In this document: in pieces, positions 11,092 to 21,504 of the stretch
Layout of the letters: each line of letters begins with the position of its first letter
Position numbering within the stretch: position 1 is the first letter of the stretch
Assembly: GCF_023898315.1 (NCBI RefSeq)
Contig: NC_064616.1
Coordinates: 539,391,602-539,455,601, forward strand
Source: Schistocerca nitens
Taxonomy: Eukaryota; Arthropoda; Insecta; Orthoptera; Acrididae
DNA: 64,000 bases
Direction of reading: 5' to 3'
The notes under the pieces: generated by a model
Seen by the model: only the letters and a program-made list of their open reading frames with translations
Databases searched by the model: none
What the model was told of the DNA's origin: nothing
Made by a program: the position numbers and the translations under genes

Positions 11092-12525
11092 GGGGCTCCA
11101 GAAAGGCTCAAAATCATGAAAAGTTCATTTTTTATTTTTTGCGTTTTCTGAATCTGCAGACTATTACCTTTTAATAGATATATAATTTATTCAATTCCGA
11201 AGACTACAACTATATTTAAATTTTTTTTAATGTGTTCTACATGGGCGTGACTTACTGTGGCGCTGTTAAACTGCTTTCAAATGGTGTTATTATTAACGTC
11301 CGTGTCCATCAGGTACATTTTAGTGATGTGAGATAAAGTATGTGTTGTGGCTAACCTGTGATGGTTCAATATATATCGCTTGTGTGATTGTCGATTGTTT
11401 CATGTTTATTTACTCTGTCGTTACCTCGAAAGTAATCGTAATTAATTCTGTTTCTTGAGTCTCTGTTTTGTTGAAGTATAATAATGAGTAAAAGTAAAGT
11501 TATTAGAAATCCTCTGAAGGCTTTTAAGAAAAGGAGAAATGTTGGAAAGCCAAAGGTATGTGTTATTACTGTAAACAATAAAGACGATGAAAATCCCCAA
11601 CATAGCTTGTGTCCCAAAGAAGAAGACAGTTGGTGTAAATATAACAAATGATTGCTAACTGGTGAAGTGTACACTTATAAGCATAGTCGGCCTCATGCAA
11701 TAATGGAGGTGATAAAACCTATTTTCAGAGACTTAGCAGCACCTGAACTGTTGAAAAAGTGTATTCACGGAAATACTCAAAACCCCAATGAAAGTGTAAA
11801 TAGTGTAATATGGTCGAGAATCCCCAAGACTCTATTTGTTGGAATAGAAACACTTCACTTTGGTGTGTATGATGCTGTTGCGACTTTCAATGATGGCAAC
11901 ATTGTAAGGTGCAAGGTATTTAGAAATATGGGAATGAAGATAGGTTCTAACATGGTACGAGTGATGCTTGCTTTAGACAAGGAACGCCTTCGGGCTGCAG
12001 ACAGGGCTGTAAAGAGTCTAGAAATACACGCAAGAGTAAACAGGAGGAGGAACAAGAGGAAGCCGGAGGAGGAGTTAGCAGAGGATGAAGATAATCCATC
12101 CTATGGACCTGGAATGCACTAAAAAGTTAATCCAATCTTTGTCGCTCGATTTCCTAAACTTTTATTTTCTCATACTAATTACATGTTTTCTAAGGATCTT
12201 CCAAACATACTTGTTTCAAACTTTCAGTAAATGTTACACAGTACCTTCTGCATAATTTAACACAGCCTTTTTCCAAATAACTGTATATTTTTGAATATAT
12301 AAATAAAAAATTGCAAAAAAATATTGTGAATTTTCATTACAATTGAAAAAAAATCATCTTTAATAACTGAACAAAAATTTTGTAAAATCCCTATGTTAAG
12401 TTGTAGCCCATATTCCAGTAAATGATCTGTAAAGAGTTGAACTTCCTACCTCAAATACTTTTAGGGAAAGATGTAATTTATAAGCGTTATTTTAACATTG
12501 CAAGTATAGGGCGTTCCGGATCCCC
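11092..12525 (+). mobile_element. Kolobok-type DNA transposon, deletion derivative
   Basis: A 1.43-kb element with inverted ends: left GGGGCTCCAGAAAGGC, right (reverse complement) GGGGATCCGGAACGCC. It is flanked by TTAA at 11,088-11,091 and 12,526-12,529, the four-base target of Kolobok and piggyBac families. The encoded fragment resembles the transposase type that I associate with Kolobok elements. Copy 1 of the host repeat lacks the insert, which supports the boundaries. Confidence 0.8.
11484..12122 (+). pseudogene. Kolobok-type transposase, internally deleted
   Basis: The frame starts MSKSKVIRNPLKAFKKRR, a basic N-terminus, then jumps to HSLCPKEEDSWCKY, a motif from the C-terminal third of these transposases, and has an in-frame TGA at 11,649-11,651. 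The open part then reads IHGNTQNPNESVNSVIWSR and FGVYDAVATFNDGN, followed by a basic tail (RVNRRRNKRK) and an acidic end. Only about 212 codons remain, so the catalytic core is missing and the element would depend on a complete relative. The family call rests on remembered similarity to insect and aphid transposases plus the TTAA context. Confidence 0.7.
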
Positions 12526-12726
12526 TTAAGGTAAATACATTGTTTGTTCTCTATCGACATCTTTCATTTGCTAACTATGCCTATCACTAGCTAGGGCCTT
12601 CAGTTGTTAGAATCTTTTATATAGCTGGCAGTGATGGCGCTCACTGTACTGCAGTAGTTGGAGTAACGAAGATTTTGGTGAGGTAAATGATTCATTGAAG
12701 GTATAGGTTATTGTTATCCAGGGCCA

Positions 12727-13535
12727 AATGCACACATTAAAGCAGATGGAATTTTAAACAGAATTGTTACTGAAAGTGATGTAAAATTGTATATGGATAT
12801 AGCCAATAGTATTGGAAGTTTACTTGGTTTTAATAATCCAGTTGATTAAGCTAAAGAAAAAGCTGTAGCTAGAGATGTTCCTAAAATAATTCCTTATGAA
12901 TTGATCAATATAATTTTTAATCTTGCTGATGGAATGTATATAAAATATAGTGATTATTTACATAAAGAGATAATATTATTGTTTCATTTAAAGATAATGC
13001 ATTGTTTGGTGGACCAATAACCTATAATGGTTCCTATTTTTAATACCATTCAAGATTTGGAAGTTACTGTAACTGATAAAATCATAATTTAATTGATATT
13101 AGTGGTTCTCTAGTAACAGTTCTTTTAGAAATATGTGAACTATCACAAATAAAATTATAAGCTATCAGTTTTGTTCACTTCCTGTTAAGGAAAGGACTAA
13201 AAATAATTTAAATGTTCCTAACAAAGGTATATAAATTGAAATAAATATTGATGATGGTTGGCTTCATACAAATCTTGCAGAATTATACATGGATTTTTAT
13301 TATTATTGGAAATGATGGTACAGATTATCCAACTCATGATAGAAAATCAAACAAAAAATTAATTGCTAATTATGTACCTAAATTGCTTGTCTTTATGACA
13401 ATAAAGAAAGGAATTAATAAATAGTCTAGAATTGAACATCATTTTATATCATCAAAAATTTTACTACATCTATCTCCATCTGTTACTGACAAATTAGTTT
13501 AGAAGAACATATTCTTAATACAAGAAAAATGAACT
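12727..13535 (+). pseudogene. Polinton capsid-like gene, N-terminal part
   Basis: Plus-strand remnant reading NRIVTESDVKLYMDIANSI, GSLLGFNNPVD, IPYELINIIFNLADGMYIKY and later GNDGTDYPTHDRKS. The same segments occur in the same order in the minus-strand copies at 13,770-15,755 and 25,640-26,950 and the plus copy at 24,320. Length and conserved place next to the packaging ATPase suggest the major virion protein of the element, but I cannot prove a double jelly-roll fold by eye. Numerous stops and shifts; the C-terminal part is absent and the frame runs into the ~64-bp satellite. Confidence 0.5.
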
Positions 13536-13539
13536 AGTT

Positions 13540-13765
13540 ACAAAAGTAAGTTACTTTTAAACTTAAGTAAATAAATTAAAAATATTAGTTAGGGAAAATA
13601 AATTATTTAAAAAAAACAAATTGTGAGACTAGGTATATTAATTAAAATGTATTAGTTAACAAAGTACATTATTTTAAAAATCACATTGTGGACATAGCTA
13701 GATTAATTAAAATGTATTAGTTAACAAAACAAAATTGTATTAAAATATTCAGATTTTATTTGTTC
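13540..13765. repeat. ~64-bp satellite, Polinton capsid end
   Basis: About three degenerate units, each with AATGTATTAGTTAACAAA, a TACATTATTTTAAAAA-type block and TCACATTGTGGA. The same units occur at 25,195-25,470, 31,696-31,740 and 34,981-35,195, always beside Polinton DNA. Here the array separates two capsid-like remnants lying head-to-head. Confidence 0.8.
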
Positions 13766-13769
13766 TATC

Positions 13770-15755
13770 TGTCTCAAAATGTCTCAGAAATATACGTAAG
13801 CATGACGTTGACAGTTTCACCATTTTTTATTCTTTTATATAGAAGCATACATTAATAAAAAATTTTCAGTAAGTAATCTATGTTGTGCATCATATGTAAG
13901 ATTGTTTTTACCATACATAATTATAGAAGCAACTGTATCATTTGGAATTTTATTATTAAATGTTGCCCAAGTTTCATATATGTTTTTAGTGGAGGTACAG
14001 CATTCTTTCTACATGTCATATTGAGGACATAAACTGGATAATTAGTTATAAGACTAAATGCATTAATATTAATATCTGATTTTATTAAAGTTATTCCTTT
14101 AAATCATGAAATGTGTCATATGTTTTTAGAAATTATTTGGTGAATTAATATTCCACAATTCTTGAGGAGTTACTTCATTTTTACTATTTTTTAAATATAT
14201 ATTCTGTAATGTAACATAATGAAATAATGAAGAATCACGTAAATAATTATTATTAGGATTTGTCTGAAATACAACAAAAATAAAATATTGTATATCAAAA
14301 TCTACAGATTTATAGTATTTATTCTATACTGTTAAAAATTGATTTTAGCAGATAATCCCACAACTTCCTCTGTTGGAAGTTCATAATAAGAAATACTAAT
14401 TTTAGGATTTATAAAGTATTTTCTCATCGTTCAAGTTCGTAATTCAGTTCAATTTAACATCTAATACACGAATTTCCATTGATTCTATAACTGTTTAATC
14501 ATCTTCAGGAAGTTTATCTTTTATTTCAACGCCAGCATCAATTTTATCAAACCAATGACAAATTGCTTCTCGAGAAAATGAACGATGTTTAAAAACTACA
14601 GTTAAGTTTGATTCATACATAATTTCTTTATAATCCTTAAAAATCCATCAAGCATAGACAATGGATAAAGTACTTCCTTTTATTTACTATTTATTTTTCC
14701 TGTATTAAGAATATGTCCTGCTAAACTTATTGTGTCCATAATACAAGATGTTAGATGTAGTATAACTGTTATCAAATAAAGGGATGTTCAATTATAGATA
14801 ATATATTATATCGTTTTCTTATTGCTTAAAGTCATTAATTTATTTACATAACTGACAATCAATTTTTTTATTTTCTGTCACAAGGTGAATAATCTGTACC
14901 TTCATTACCAATAATACTAAAATTCATGTATATTTCTACATGAATTGATTGAAACTGACCATAACCAATATTTACTTCAATTTCTGTATCTTTCATAGGA
15001 AAATTTAAATTATTTTTAGTTCTCTCATTAACAAGAAATGAACAAAATTGATTACTTTCAATTTTATTTATGATTTTTTTAGCAATTACATACTTATTAT
15101 GGGAAAAATTTACTAAGATATTTCTAAAATCACTGTTCGGTAGCACCATTAAAGTAAAACAAATAATCATTTTCATTAGTTATAGCAACTTCGAAATCTT
15201 GAATTGTATCAAAAATAGGAACATTAACAGGTGAATTTGGTTCAAAATTATTTGTCCACTAAACTCTCCATAACGTTTAAATGAAGCAATTATATTAGTT
15301 TCTTTAAGTAAACAATCGATATGTTTTGCAAACACTCCATCAGCAACATTAATATTGTATTTGATTAATTCAAAAGGAATTATTTTCGGAAACTTTTTAG
15401 CTATGCTTTTTCATTATCTTGACCGATTTGACTGTTAGAACTAAGTAAACTTCGAATTCTCTTGGCTATATTCATATACAATTGTATATCACTTTCAATA
15501 ATCATTATGTTTAAAATTTCATGTGCTATAATGTGTATATTGGGTATTTAAATTTTTAAAACTATTTTGACCAACAGGAATTTTTTTGTTTCTACATCAT
15601 AATACAGTTTATTATTTTTGGTTGTAGTGTTTGGTGTCAGAAAGTGAATAAAAACCAAATAATGAAACTTTAGTATAACTATCATGTATTGGTTCAATAA
15701 ATCGTTTTCTAAGTTTAGAAGATTTATCACTAAGTTGAATTAAACTACTCATTTA
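13770..15755 (-). pseudogene. Polinton capsid-like gene, longest copy
   Basis: The most complete copy of the capsid-like gene. Reading down the minus strand from 15,755: LIQLSDKSSKLRKRFIEP, RIVIESDIKLYMNIA, PKIIPFELIKYNINVADG, NLNFPMKDTEIEVNIG, GNEGTDYSPCDRK, then MYESNLTVVFKHRSFSRE, SMEIRVLDVKLN, ISISYYELPTEEVVG, NYPVYVLNMTCRK and finally NLTYDAQHRLLTENF near 13,870. Many stops and frameshifts. It is transcribed away from the ATPase at 15,905, the divergent layout seen again at 25.6-27.7 kb. Role as major capsid protein is inferred from size, position and recurrence, not from a recognised fold. Confidence 0.55.
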
Positions 15756-15904
15756 CTACTGAAAATTTATAATAATTGAAATAATTAATGAGACATGAAG
15801 TAATTATTAAAAAATGAAAAGAACTGTTCATAAAGTAATAGTTACTAATAAATAAAAAAATATTTAAAAATTAATAAATTATTAATAAATAAAAAAATTA
15901 TTCC

Positions 15905-16125
15905 TAAGTGAATTAAACAGATTGGGATCGTAAAGTAAGAATTCCAGAATATAAATTAAACAACTAACAAGGTAAACTTCTACCAAATTCTAAAAGATGT
16001 GCAATACTTGGAATAACTGGGCCAGGTGGTTGTGGAAAAACAACATTAATGTTTTACAATTATATTTTAGCTAGAGGAAGGTTGAGTTGCAATAAAATTA
16101 ACAAGTTAGATAGAATTTTAAAAGA
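15905..16125 (+). pseudogene. Polinton packaging ATPase, N-terminal fragment
   Basis: FtsK/HerA-type genome-packaging ATPase, which would pump element DNA into a capsid. It reads DWDRKVRIPE, LLPNSKRCAILG, then the P-loop GPGGCGKTTLM, intact, followed by NYILARG. The copy stops soon after the P-loop and passes within a few tens of bases into integrase sequence, so the Walker B half and the virion genes that should follow were deleted. Compare 27,045-27,670. Confidence 0.85.
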
Positions 16126-16139
16126 AGAAATGATATTTC

Positions 16140-16985
16140 TTTAATATTGATAATATATGACAAGCTGATCTAGTTGTAAAGGATTCTGGTAAATTATGAC
16201 AAGTTGATATAGTTGAAATGGATTAGGGTAAAAAAATAGATTTCAAAAATGAAGAAATGTTATAAATAATTATTAACAGTAATTGCTGTTTTATTTCAAA
16301 ATATGAATTAGCTGTTTCTATTAGAAATAAAAATTCTAAAGATATGGCAGATACAATCGAAAAAAATTTTTTAGTTAGAAAGCCAAAAAATTTACAGACT
16401 GATATTGGTAAAGTTTCTATAACAAAGAATTTAAAGTATTAAAGAAGAAATATAACATTATAAATTATTCAACTCTGTGAAAATTAGAAGATTCAACAAC
16501 ACACTTAAAGAAAAAAATGTGGAAAAAAATTTCATTAAAAGGAAATGATAAATGTTGAAATATTACCGAAAAATCTAAGTCAATAATACAAAACATTTTA
16601 CAACAAAAATGTTGCCAACAGAAATTACTGAATAATTTTAATAATAAGTAACATTATATGAAATGAAATTCTAAATTTAAGAAAGGTGATAAAGTTTGAG
16701 TTGGGGAACATAAAAATTTTTTTGAAAAGGAATATACAACTAATTGGCAACAGAAATATTTGAAATACGAGATGTTCTTTATTGTAATCCAATTATATAT
16801 AAATTAAACTGTATAAAAGAAAATTTTTGTGACAAGGACTACAGAAAAATAAATATACAGATTTGTACTTAGTTGAACAAGTTCTAAGAAAGAAAGGTAA
16901 TAAAATTTATATTAAATGATTAGGTTTTGATAATTCACATAATAGTTGAATAAATAAAGATCAAGTCTTTTTCAATGGATTTATT
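16140..16985 (+). pseudogene. Polinton integrase with chromodomain, copy 1
   Basis: Retroviral-type DDE integrase of a Polinton. QADLVVKDSG carries the first Asp, KPKNLQTDIGK the second; the Glu helix is degraded (DSTTHLKKKMW region). A C-terminal chromodomain-like segment reads YLVEQVLRKKGNKIYIK, a stop, then LGFDNSHNS. Multiple frame changes. It converges on the coiled-coil and polymerase genes at 17.2-19.9 kb across an AT-repeat block, the same arrangement as in the other copies. Confidence 0.85.
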
Positions 16986-16989
16986 TTAA

Positions 16990-17215
16990 TTTAGTTTAAC
17001 AAACGATTGTTTTTAAACAATTAGTTTTTTCAAAGAATATATAAACACATAGTTAACAATTATTAATCATTAAACAATTACTCTTCAAAAGAATAATTTA
17101 CTATTTGGTTTATCAATCATATGGTATTTACTGAATTCTTTTGTTAATAGAATCTGATTTTTAAAAGAATTAGTTGATTACTTAGTTTAACAATGAATTG
17201 GTATTTAATTAAGTA
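16990..17215. repeat. AT-rich short repeat block
   Basis: Degenerate repeats of AACAATTAGTTTTT, AAAAGAATTAGTTTACT and TTAGTTTAACAATCAATT. Related blocks lie at 19,975, 20,795, 31,165, 36,570 (reverse orientation), 38,575 (reverse), 49,355 and 52,020, consistently next to the polymerase cassette. Confidence 0.75.
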
Positions 17216-17224
17216 TAACATATT

Positions 17225-17440
17225 TCCATTACGTTTTGAATTTGAACAACTTTCGATTTAATTATTTCAACTTTTAATTTCATTCTTTCATCTTGTACTT
17301 TAATACTTTCATCTTTCATTCTAATTCTATCATCTTTTATTTTAAATATACTTTCTTTTATTTTATTAATATTCTTTGTGTCTTACTTCATATTGGTAAA
17401 AGCTTTCATTTATATATAAAATTTTGGCTACAAATAAACA
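17225..17440 (-). pseudogene. Polinton lysine-rich coiled-coil gene, copy 1
   Basis: Minus-strand frame reading KIKDDRIRMKDESIKVQDE and RMKLKVEIIKSKV, a run of charged heptad-like repeats likely to form a coiled coil. Related sequence lies at 21,065, 31,325 and 49,462, each time between the integrase and the polymerase 3' end. Function unknown; no family recognised. Confidence 0.6.
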
Positions 17441-17539
17441 CTTTATATGAAAAAATTTATATTAATTTAATGTAGAAGATAAATACATGGAGATAAATAT
17501 ACAGAGACAATTGTGTTATTTTTATGTATAAATTTGATT

Positions 17540-18739
17540 TACATTTTTAATAATTTATTATGATCATATGCTAATGTATCTATTTCATTTCCCTATACAA
17601 ATCGTTTATTATCATGAGGAATTGGTGTTTCCTTGTTTACGTGAATGATTATAATTTGTTTTCACTTTAATTACATTTTTTATTGTTCTGTAATGTTAAA
17701 CAAACCATCTTTACAATCTTCTGAACTTATTTTGTTTAAACAATACATTTCATAATTCCTTTTGATTGTCACCAACTTTATAAGCATACATTTTGGTTCT
17801 TTCTGAGATTACTTTACTGTTACATTCATCTTTCCTTTTACCAACAACGTTTTTGTTTACTTGTGGAATATTATGTATATCATTGTTGGATAATCACTTG
17901 TATAAAAATTGTTTTTATATCATCATAGAAATTTTCTGTATTGTAAATATCTGTATCTTGATATTCTCCATATTTACGTTTCATAACTCTATAGTGATAA
18001 TCATAGATAAATTCTTTAGTTAGATCAAGTATGCAGATTCTGTGATAAATAGGTTTAACAAATGTGATTTTAGATTTATACATAATAATAGCAGCAAGGT
18101 ATTCATAAAATATCGTCTAGGTTTAATGTTTGGTTTAGCTACACCTTTATCACTTACTTTAGTATTTGAAACTAAAGTTATATCTAGTCTGTTTCTTATA
18201 TTTTCCATTGTGTTTCAAAATACCGAATTGTAAAAATTTATGTATATATGAGTTGAAAGTATGACAAGTGAAAAAACCATAAATGAAAAAGTATCAACAT
18301 ATTCCATTAATAATATTTTTGTACATTTAGTAGAAATAATATAATTATTTTCACTGTTAGTAGTTAGTTCTATTTCTTTATAATCATAACCAAAATCTTT
18401 TACAAAAAAATTGGCACCATAACCAGATAAATTACGTACATAAATATGTACAAAATCATGTTGTTGTAGTTTTAAATTACAATTATTACAAAATGGAGCA
18501 ATATATTTCGAGTTATATGATAATGATGATGAACTTCTTTATTATTTTTGTATAATTATACTTACACAATGCACAATATTTAGAATTAATATGTAAACTA
18601 ATTTCGCCAAATGTTATGTTGCCATCTCTTCAACTTCAGAATAAATTTTTCCAATTTCTTCATCTTCTCCTCTTATACATTCCATAATTTTTTAATGATA
18701 ATTTGGACCTTATAAATAACAGGGTACCTATATCTTTAG

Positions 18740-18815
<76 letters not shown>

Positions 18816-19915
18816 AAAGGTAGGAACAAAATCCATATGTTTCGTGTTTTGGTATTTCATTGTATATGGTTTTCTGGATTTGGTTCACAATTGTAGAAAT
18901 TTAAAATTTAATTTTATATATAATCATAATATTAAAAGTCTAGATAAATTTTTTATACAACAATAGTGTGAACTGTTATCTTTCTTGAAATATAGTTGAT
19001 TTATGTTTTTCATGTTTAAATTTTGTAATTTTTAAGTGATACACCTGTTATTTTTCATCATCATATGAATAAACGTTGATAGATAGATTAATTATATTTT
19101 CTAATTTAGGAAAATGATTAATTTATACAAGAACTTTATTATTTTAAAGTTTTTCTATCAAGATAAGTACTAACATTTATATAGTTTCTTATTATTTCAG
19201 AATGTTGATCTACAGGAAACAAAGTTTTTTTTATAGAGCATTGCAAAAATTTTTCATTATTATTTAAACATTAATTTAAGCTCTTTGGTTTTTTACTATT
19301 TTAGGTAAATCGATATAAAATGATCCTTTTAGTGGAATTTACTTACTAATTGTTGGTAGTAAACCATGTATTCTATTTAGTGTCCACCTTGATCCATATG
19401 CTTGGAAATTAGATTCTTTTTTGGAAAAATGTATTTTACTGTGTTTAAATTTTTTTCTCTCATAAAAGTATAGATTCATTTTTGTATTTAAAATTCTTGA
19501 AATTTTCATTTATTTCGTGTTTGTAGTTAATATTCGCAATATCCATTAAAATTTATATTTAAACCATGGAGTGCTTTCAAATAGTCTTAGTTTGGACAAA
19601 AATATCACATATTTGAGATGTATAGTTTCTAACAATATTTGTAAGATTTTCACTTACTTCAGGTATATAATTTCTAACAATATTTGATAACTGTTCCCAA
19701 AAAATGTGATTATAGTAGATGCTTATGTTTTGATAATTCACACAACAATTGTATCACTTACATTAAGTGCGCAATTTCTAAAAATAATTTGAATATCCAC
19801 TTAAATTCTATATTTTATGAATTTCATGAAGAGTTTTTACTTTAAATTTGTTGTAGTTCAATAGCAATGTATGCTTCTATTTTGCTTTTATTTATTACCA
19901 AAAAAATCATTATAT
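17540..19915 (-). pseudogene. PolB: Polinton family-B DNA polymerase, copy A
   Basis: Protein-primed type DNA polymerase that would replicate the element. Starting near 19,909 (MIFLVINKSKIEAYIAIE), an N-terminal SAP-like region and NxT repeats (19,570-19,790) come first, then GSRWTLNRIHGLLPTISK and SFYIDLPKIVKNQRA, VYSYDDEK...KHEKH, SLHINSKYCALCK, and the exonuclease-region motif NLSGYGANFFVKDFGYDY. The sequence then skips the palm N-terminal half and resumes at TMENIRNRLDITLVSN, GVAKPNIKPR and VMKRKYGEYQDTDIYNT, where the DTD of motif C survives. Internal deletion, stops and a TA microsatellite make it non-functional. Confidence 0.88.
18741..18815. repeat. (TA)n microsatellite inside polymerase remnant
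   Basis: About 60 bases of pure TA dinucleotide followed by a short GTATATATATATAAAA end. It lies within the decayed polymerase copy A, so it expanded after the gene was dead. Confidence 0.97.
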
Positions 19916-19974
19916 TTGTAAAATATTTTTTAATAAAACAATAATTAATTAGTTGATGGATAAGGATTATCATT

Positions 19975-20165
19975 TAATACATAATTAACCAAAGACAGAA
20001 TTAGTTTATTGTAGAGTTTAATGACTAGCTTTTAAACAACTGGTTCTTTAAAAGAATTTGTTTACTACTTAGTTTAACAATCAAATAGTCTACTTTTCAG
20101 TTTCACAATCATTCTAGTTTTTAGTTTACAGTCAATTAGTTTACTATTTAGTTTAACAATCAAGT
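19975..20165. repeat. AT-rich short repeat block
   Basis: Repeats of TTTAAACAACTGGTTCTTT, TTTACTACTTAGTTTAACAAT and AGTTTACAGTCAATTAG, in the same orientation as the block at 16,990. With that block it brackets polymerase copy A. Confidence 0.75.
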
Positions 20166-20500
20166 TGTTATTTCCCAGAGTGGACGGACATTGGGGAAGG
20201 AGGGAAGAATAACGAGACTAGTGCTGGCAAACCCTCTTGAATGAAAAAGACCTCGGACCCAGCAATGAGAGGGCGGGAGAACGGATGCTGTACCTGGACT
20301 GTGCATGGGTTGCAGACTACGACGACTCATCAGAAGTATCTGAGGGAGAAGCAGGAGGGGGATTGTCCTATATATATCTGGCGCCAGCACACCGCCGGTC
20401 AGTATTTCACCGAGCCTATGATGGCAGTGCGGTCGATTGCTGATATGTTTTCCTATGCACACTCAAACCGGGGCTGTTAATCCGAGATTTATTTCTGATA
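20166..20500 (+). repeat. GC-rich repeat with TATA-like core, copy 1
   Basis: A GC-rich island in AT-rich DNA, matching 60,946-61,225 through blocks such as AGGAGGGGGATTGTCCTATA, GCCAGC..CACC..GGTCAGTA, CCTATGATGGCA-like and CGAGATTTATT at the right end. A TATATATA core precedes the most conserved part, as in LTR or SINE promoters. I recognise no family; it could be a solo LTR or LINE 5' fragment. Confidence 0.65.
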
Positions 20501-20509
20501 AAATGTGAA

Positions 20510-20790
20510 TGGAGAAATTGAAGAATCACTTTAAAAAAGAAAAAAGATATACAGCTAATTTGTGAACAGAAATATTTGAAATTGAAGGTGTTGTTTATCC
20601 TAGTCCACTTACATATAAATTAAGATATACTAAAGAATTTTTTAAGAAAATGAACTTTATAAAACAAAATATCTAGATGAATAACTAGTTAAAAAGGTGT
20701 AAAAAAACGAAGGTAATAAAGTATATATTAGATGCTTAGGTTTTGATAATTCACACTACTATTGGATAAAAAAGACAAAGTAATTTTACA
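20510..20790 (+). pseudogene. Polinton integrase, C-terminal part, copy 2
   Basis: Only the end of the integrase remains: TEIFEIEGVVYPSPLTYKLR followed by the chromodomain-like KNEGNKVYIRCLGFDNSH. The conserved tail and order match copies at 16,140 and 30,310. It joins the GC-rich repeat on its left, so the catalytic core was lost. Confidence 0.8.
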
Positions 20791-20794
20791 AACA

Positions 20795-21060
20795 ATTAGT
20801 TAACTATTTTTTCAACAAACAAACAGTTTTTAAAATATTCGTTTTTTAAAAACAATTGATTACTATTTCGTTTGACAATAAGTTTTTATATCATTAGTTT
20901 TTGATATAATTAGCTTACTACTTACTATACTTTTTAGATTAACAATCAATTAGCTTTTAAACAATTAGTTCTTTAAAGCATAGATTTTTAAGAGGATTAC
21001 TTTACTACTTAATTTAATTAATTAGTTTATAGTAAGTATCAAATAATTGCAGAAAATTTT
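20795..21060. repeat. AT-rich short repeat block
   Basis: Repeats of AACAATTAGTTAACTATTT, AACAATTGATTACTATTTCG and TTAACAATCAATTAGCTTTT between integrase copy 2 and the next coiled-coil gene. Confidence 0.7.
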
Positions 21061-21064
21061 GAAT

Positions 21065-21260
21065 TAAAACATCTTTTGATTAAATTATTTCGTTTATTAG
21101 TTTTATTCTTTCATCTTTTACCAGATTGCTCATTTTCATTTTAATTCTGTCATCTTTTATTAAATTATTTCATTGTTCAATTTTTTCAGTAGTTTTAGTT
21201 TTTGTACAGAAAAAACTTTCTGTTTTATTAGATCCTTGTAAGAAATTGAATTCATAAAGA
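21065..21260 (-). pseudogene. Polinton lysine-rich coiled-coil gene, copy 2
   Basis: Minus-strand frames with DDRIKMKMS-like and KDERIKLIN-like charged repeats corresponding to the copy at 17,225. More decayed; recognised mainly by position between the AT repeats and the polymerase end. Confidence 0.45.
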
Positions 21261-21264
21261 AAAC

Positions 21265-21500
21265 AGTATTTATTAATAAAAAAGTGTGTATTTTAAATAA
21301 TATCTTTAATTTAATCTATAAATAATTTTATACAGAAAAATTTTATTAATGGTCTATAGATAAAAGTTTGTGTAGATAAAATTGTATTAATTTTATATAG
21401 AAATACATTTATATAGAAATATTTTATTAATTTTATGTACAAATAATTACATATTGAAATTAGTTCATTAATTTTATATCTAATAAATTTATTACATTTT
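21265..21500. repeat. AT-rich degenerate tandem tract
   Basis: Recurring TTTTATATAGAAATA and TTATTAATTTTAT phrases with loose spacing. Equivalent tracts occur beside the polymerase 3' ends at 49,690-49,920. No coding content. Confidence 0.6.
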
Positions 21501-21504
21501 AATG

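Larger units (their letters stand above)
10782..12726 (+). repeat. LTR-like repeat, copy 2, interrupted and truncated
   Basis: Second copy of the repeat at 9,691, beginning TGTATGTAGGTTTTTATA. It runs to 11,091, is split by a Kolobok-type transposon (11,092-12,525), resumes at GGTAAATACATTG and stops at GGGCCA (12,726), about 200 bases short of the end of copy 1. Polinton sequence begins immediately afterwards, so truncation and junction coincide. Confidence 0.75.

Noticed and set aside
13540-13765. CRISPR-like array
   Set aside because: Units of about 64 bases are contiguous with no unique spacers and the genome is eukaryotic; it is a satellite.
17880-18083. Independent small gene
   Set aside because: It is the polymerase palm remnant (VMKRKYGEYQDTD), part of a longer broken gene.
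18660-18860. Ile-Tyr repeat protein
   Set aside because: Translation of the TA microsatellite.
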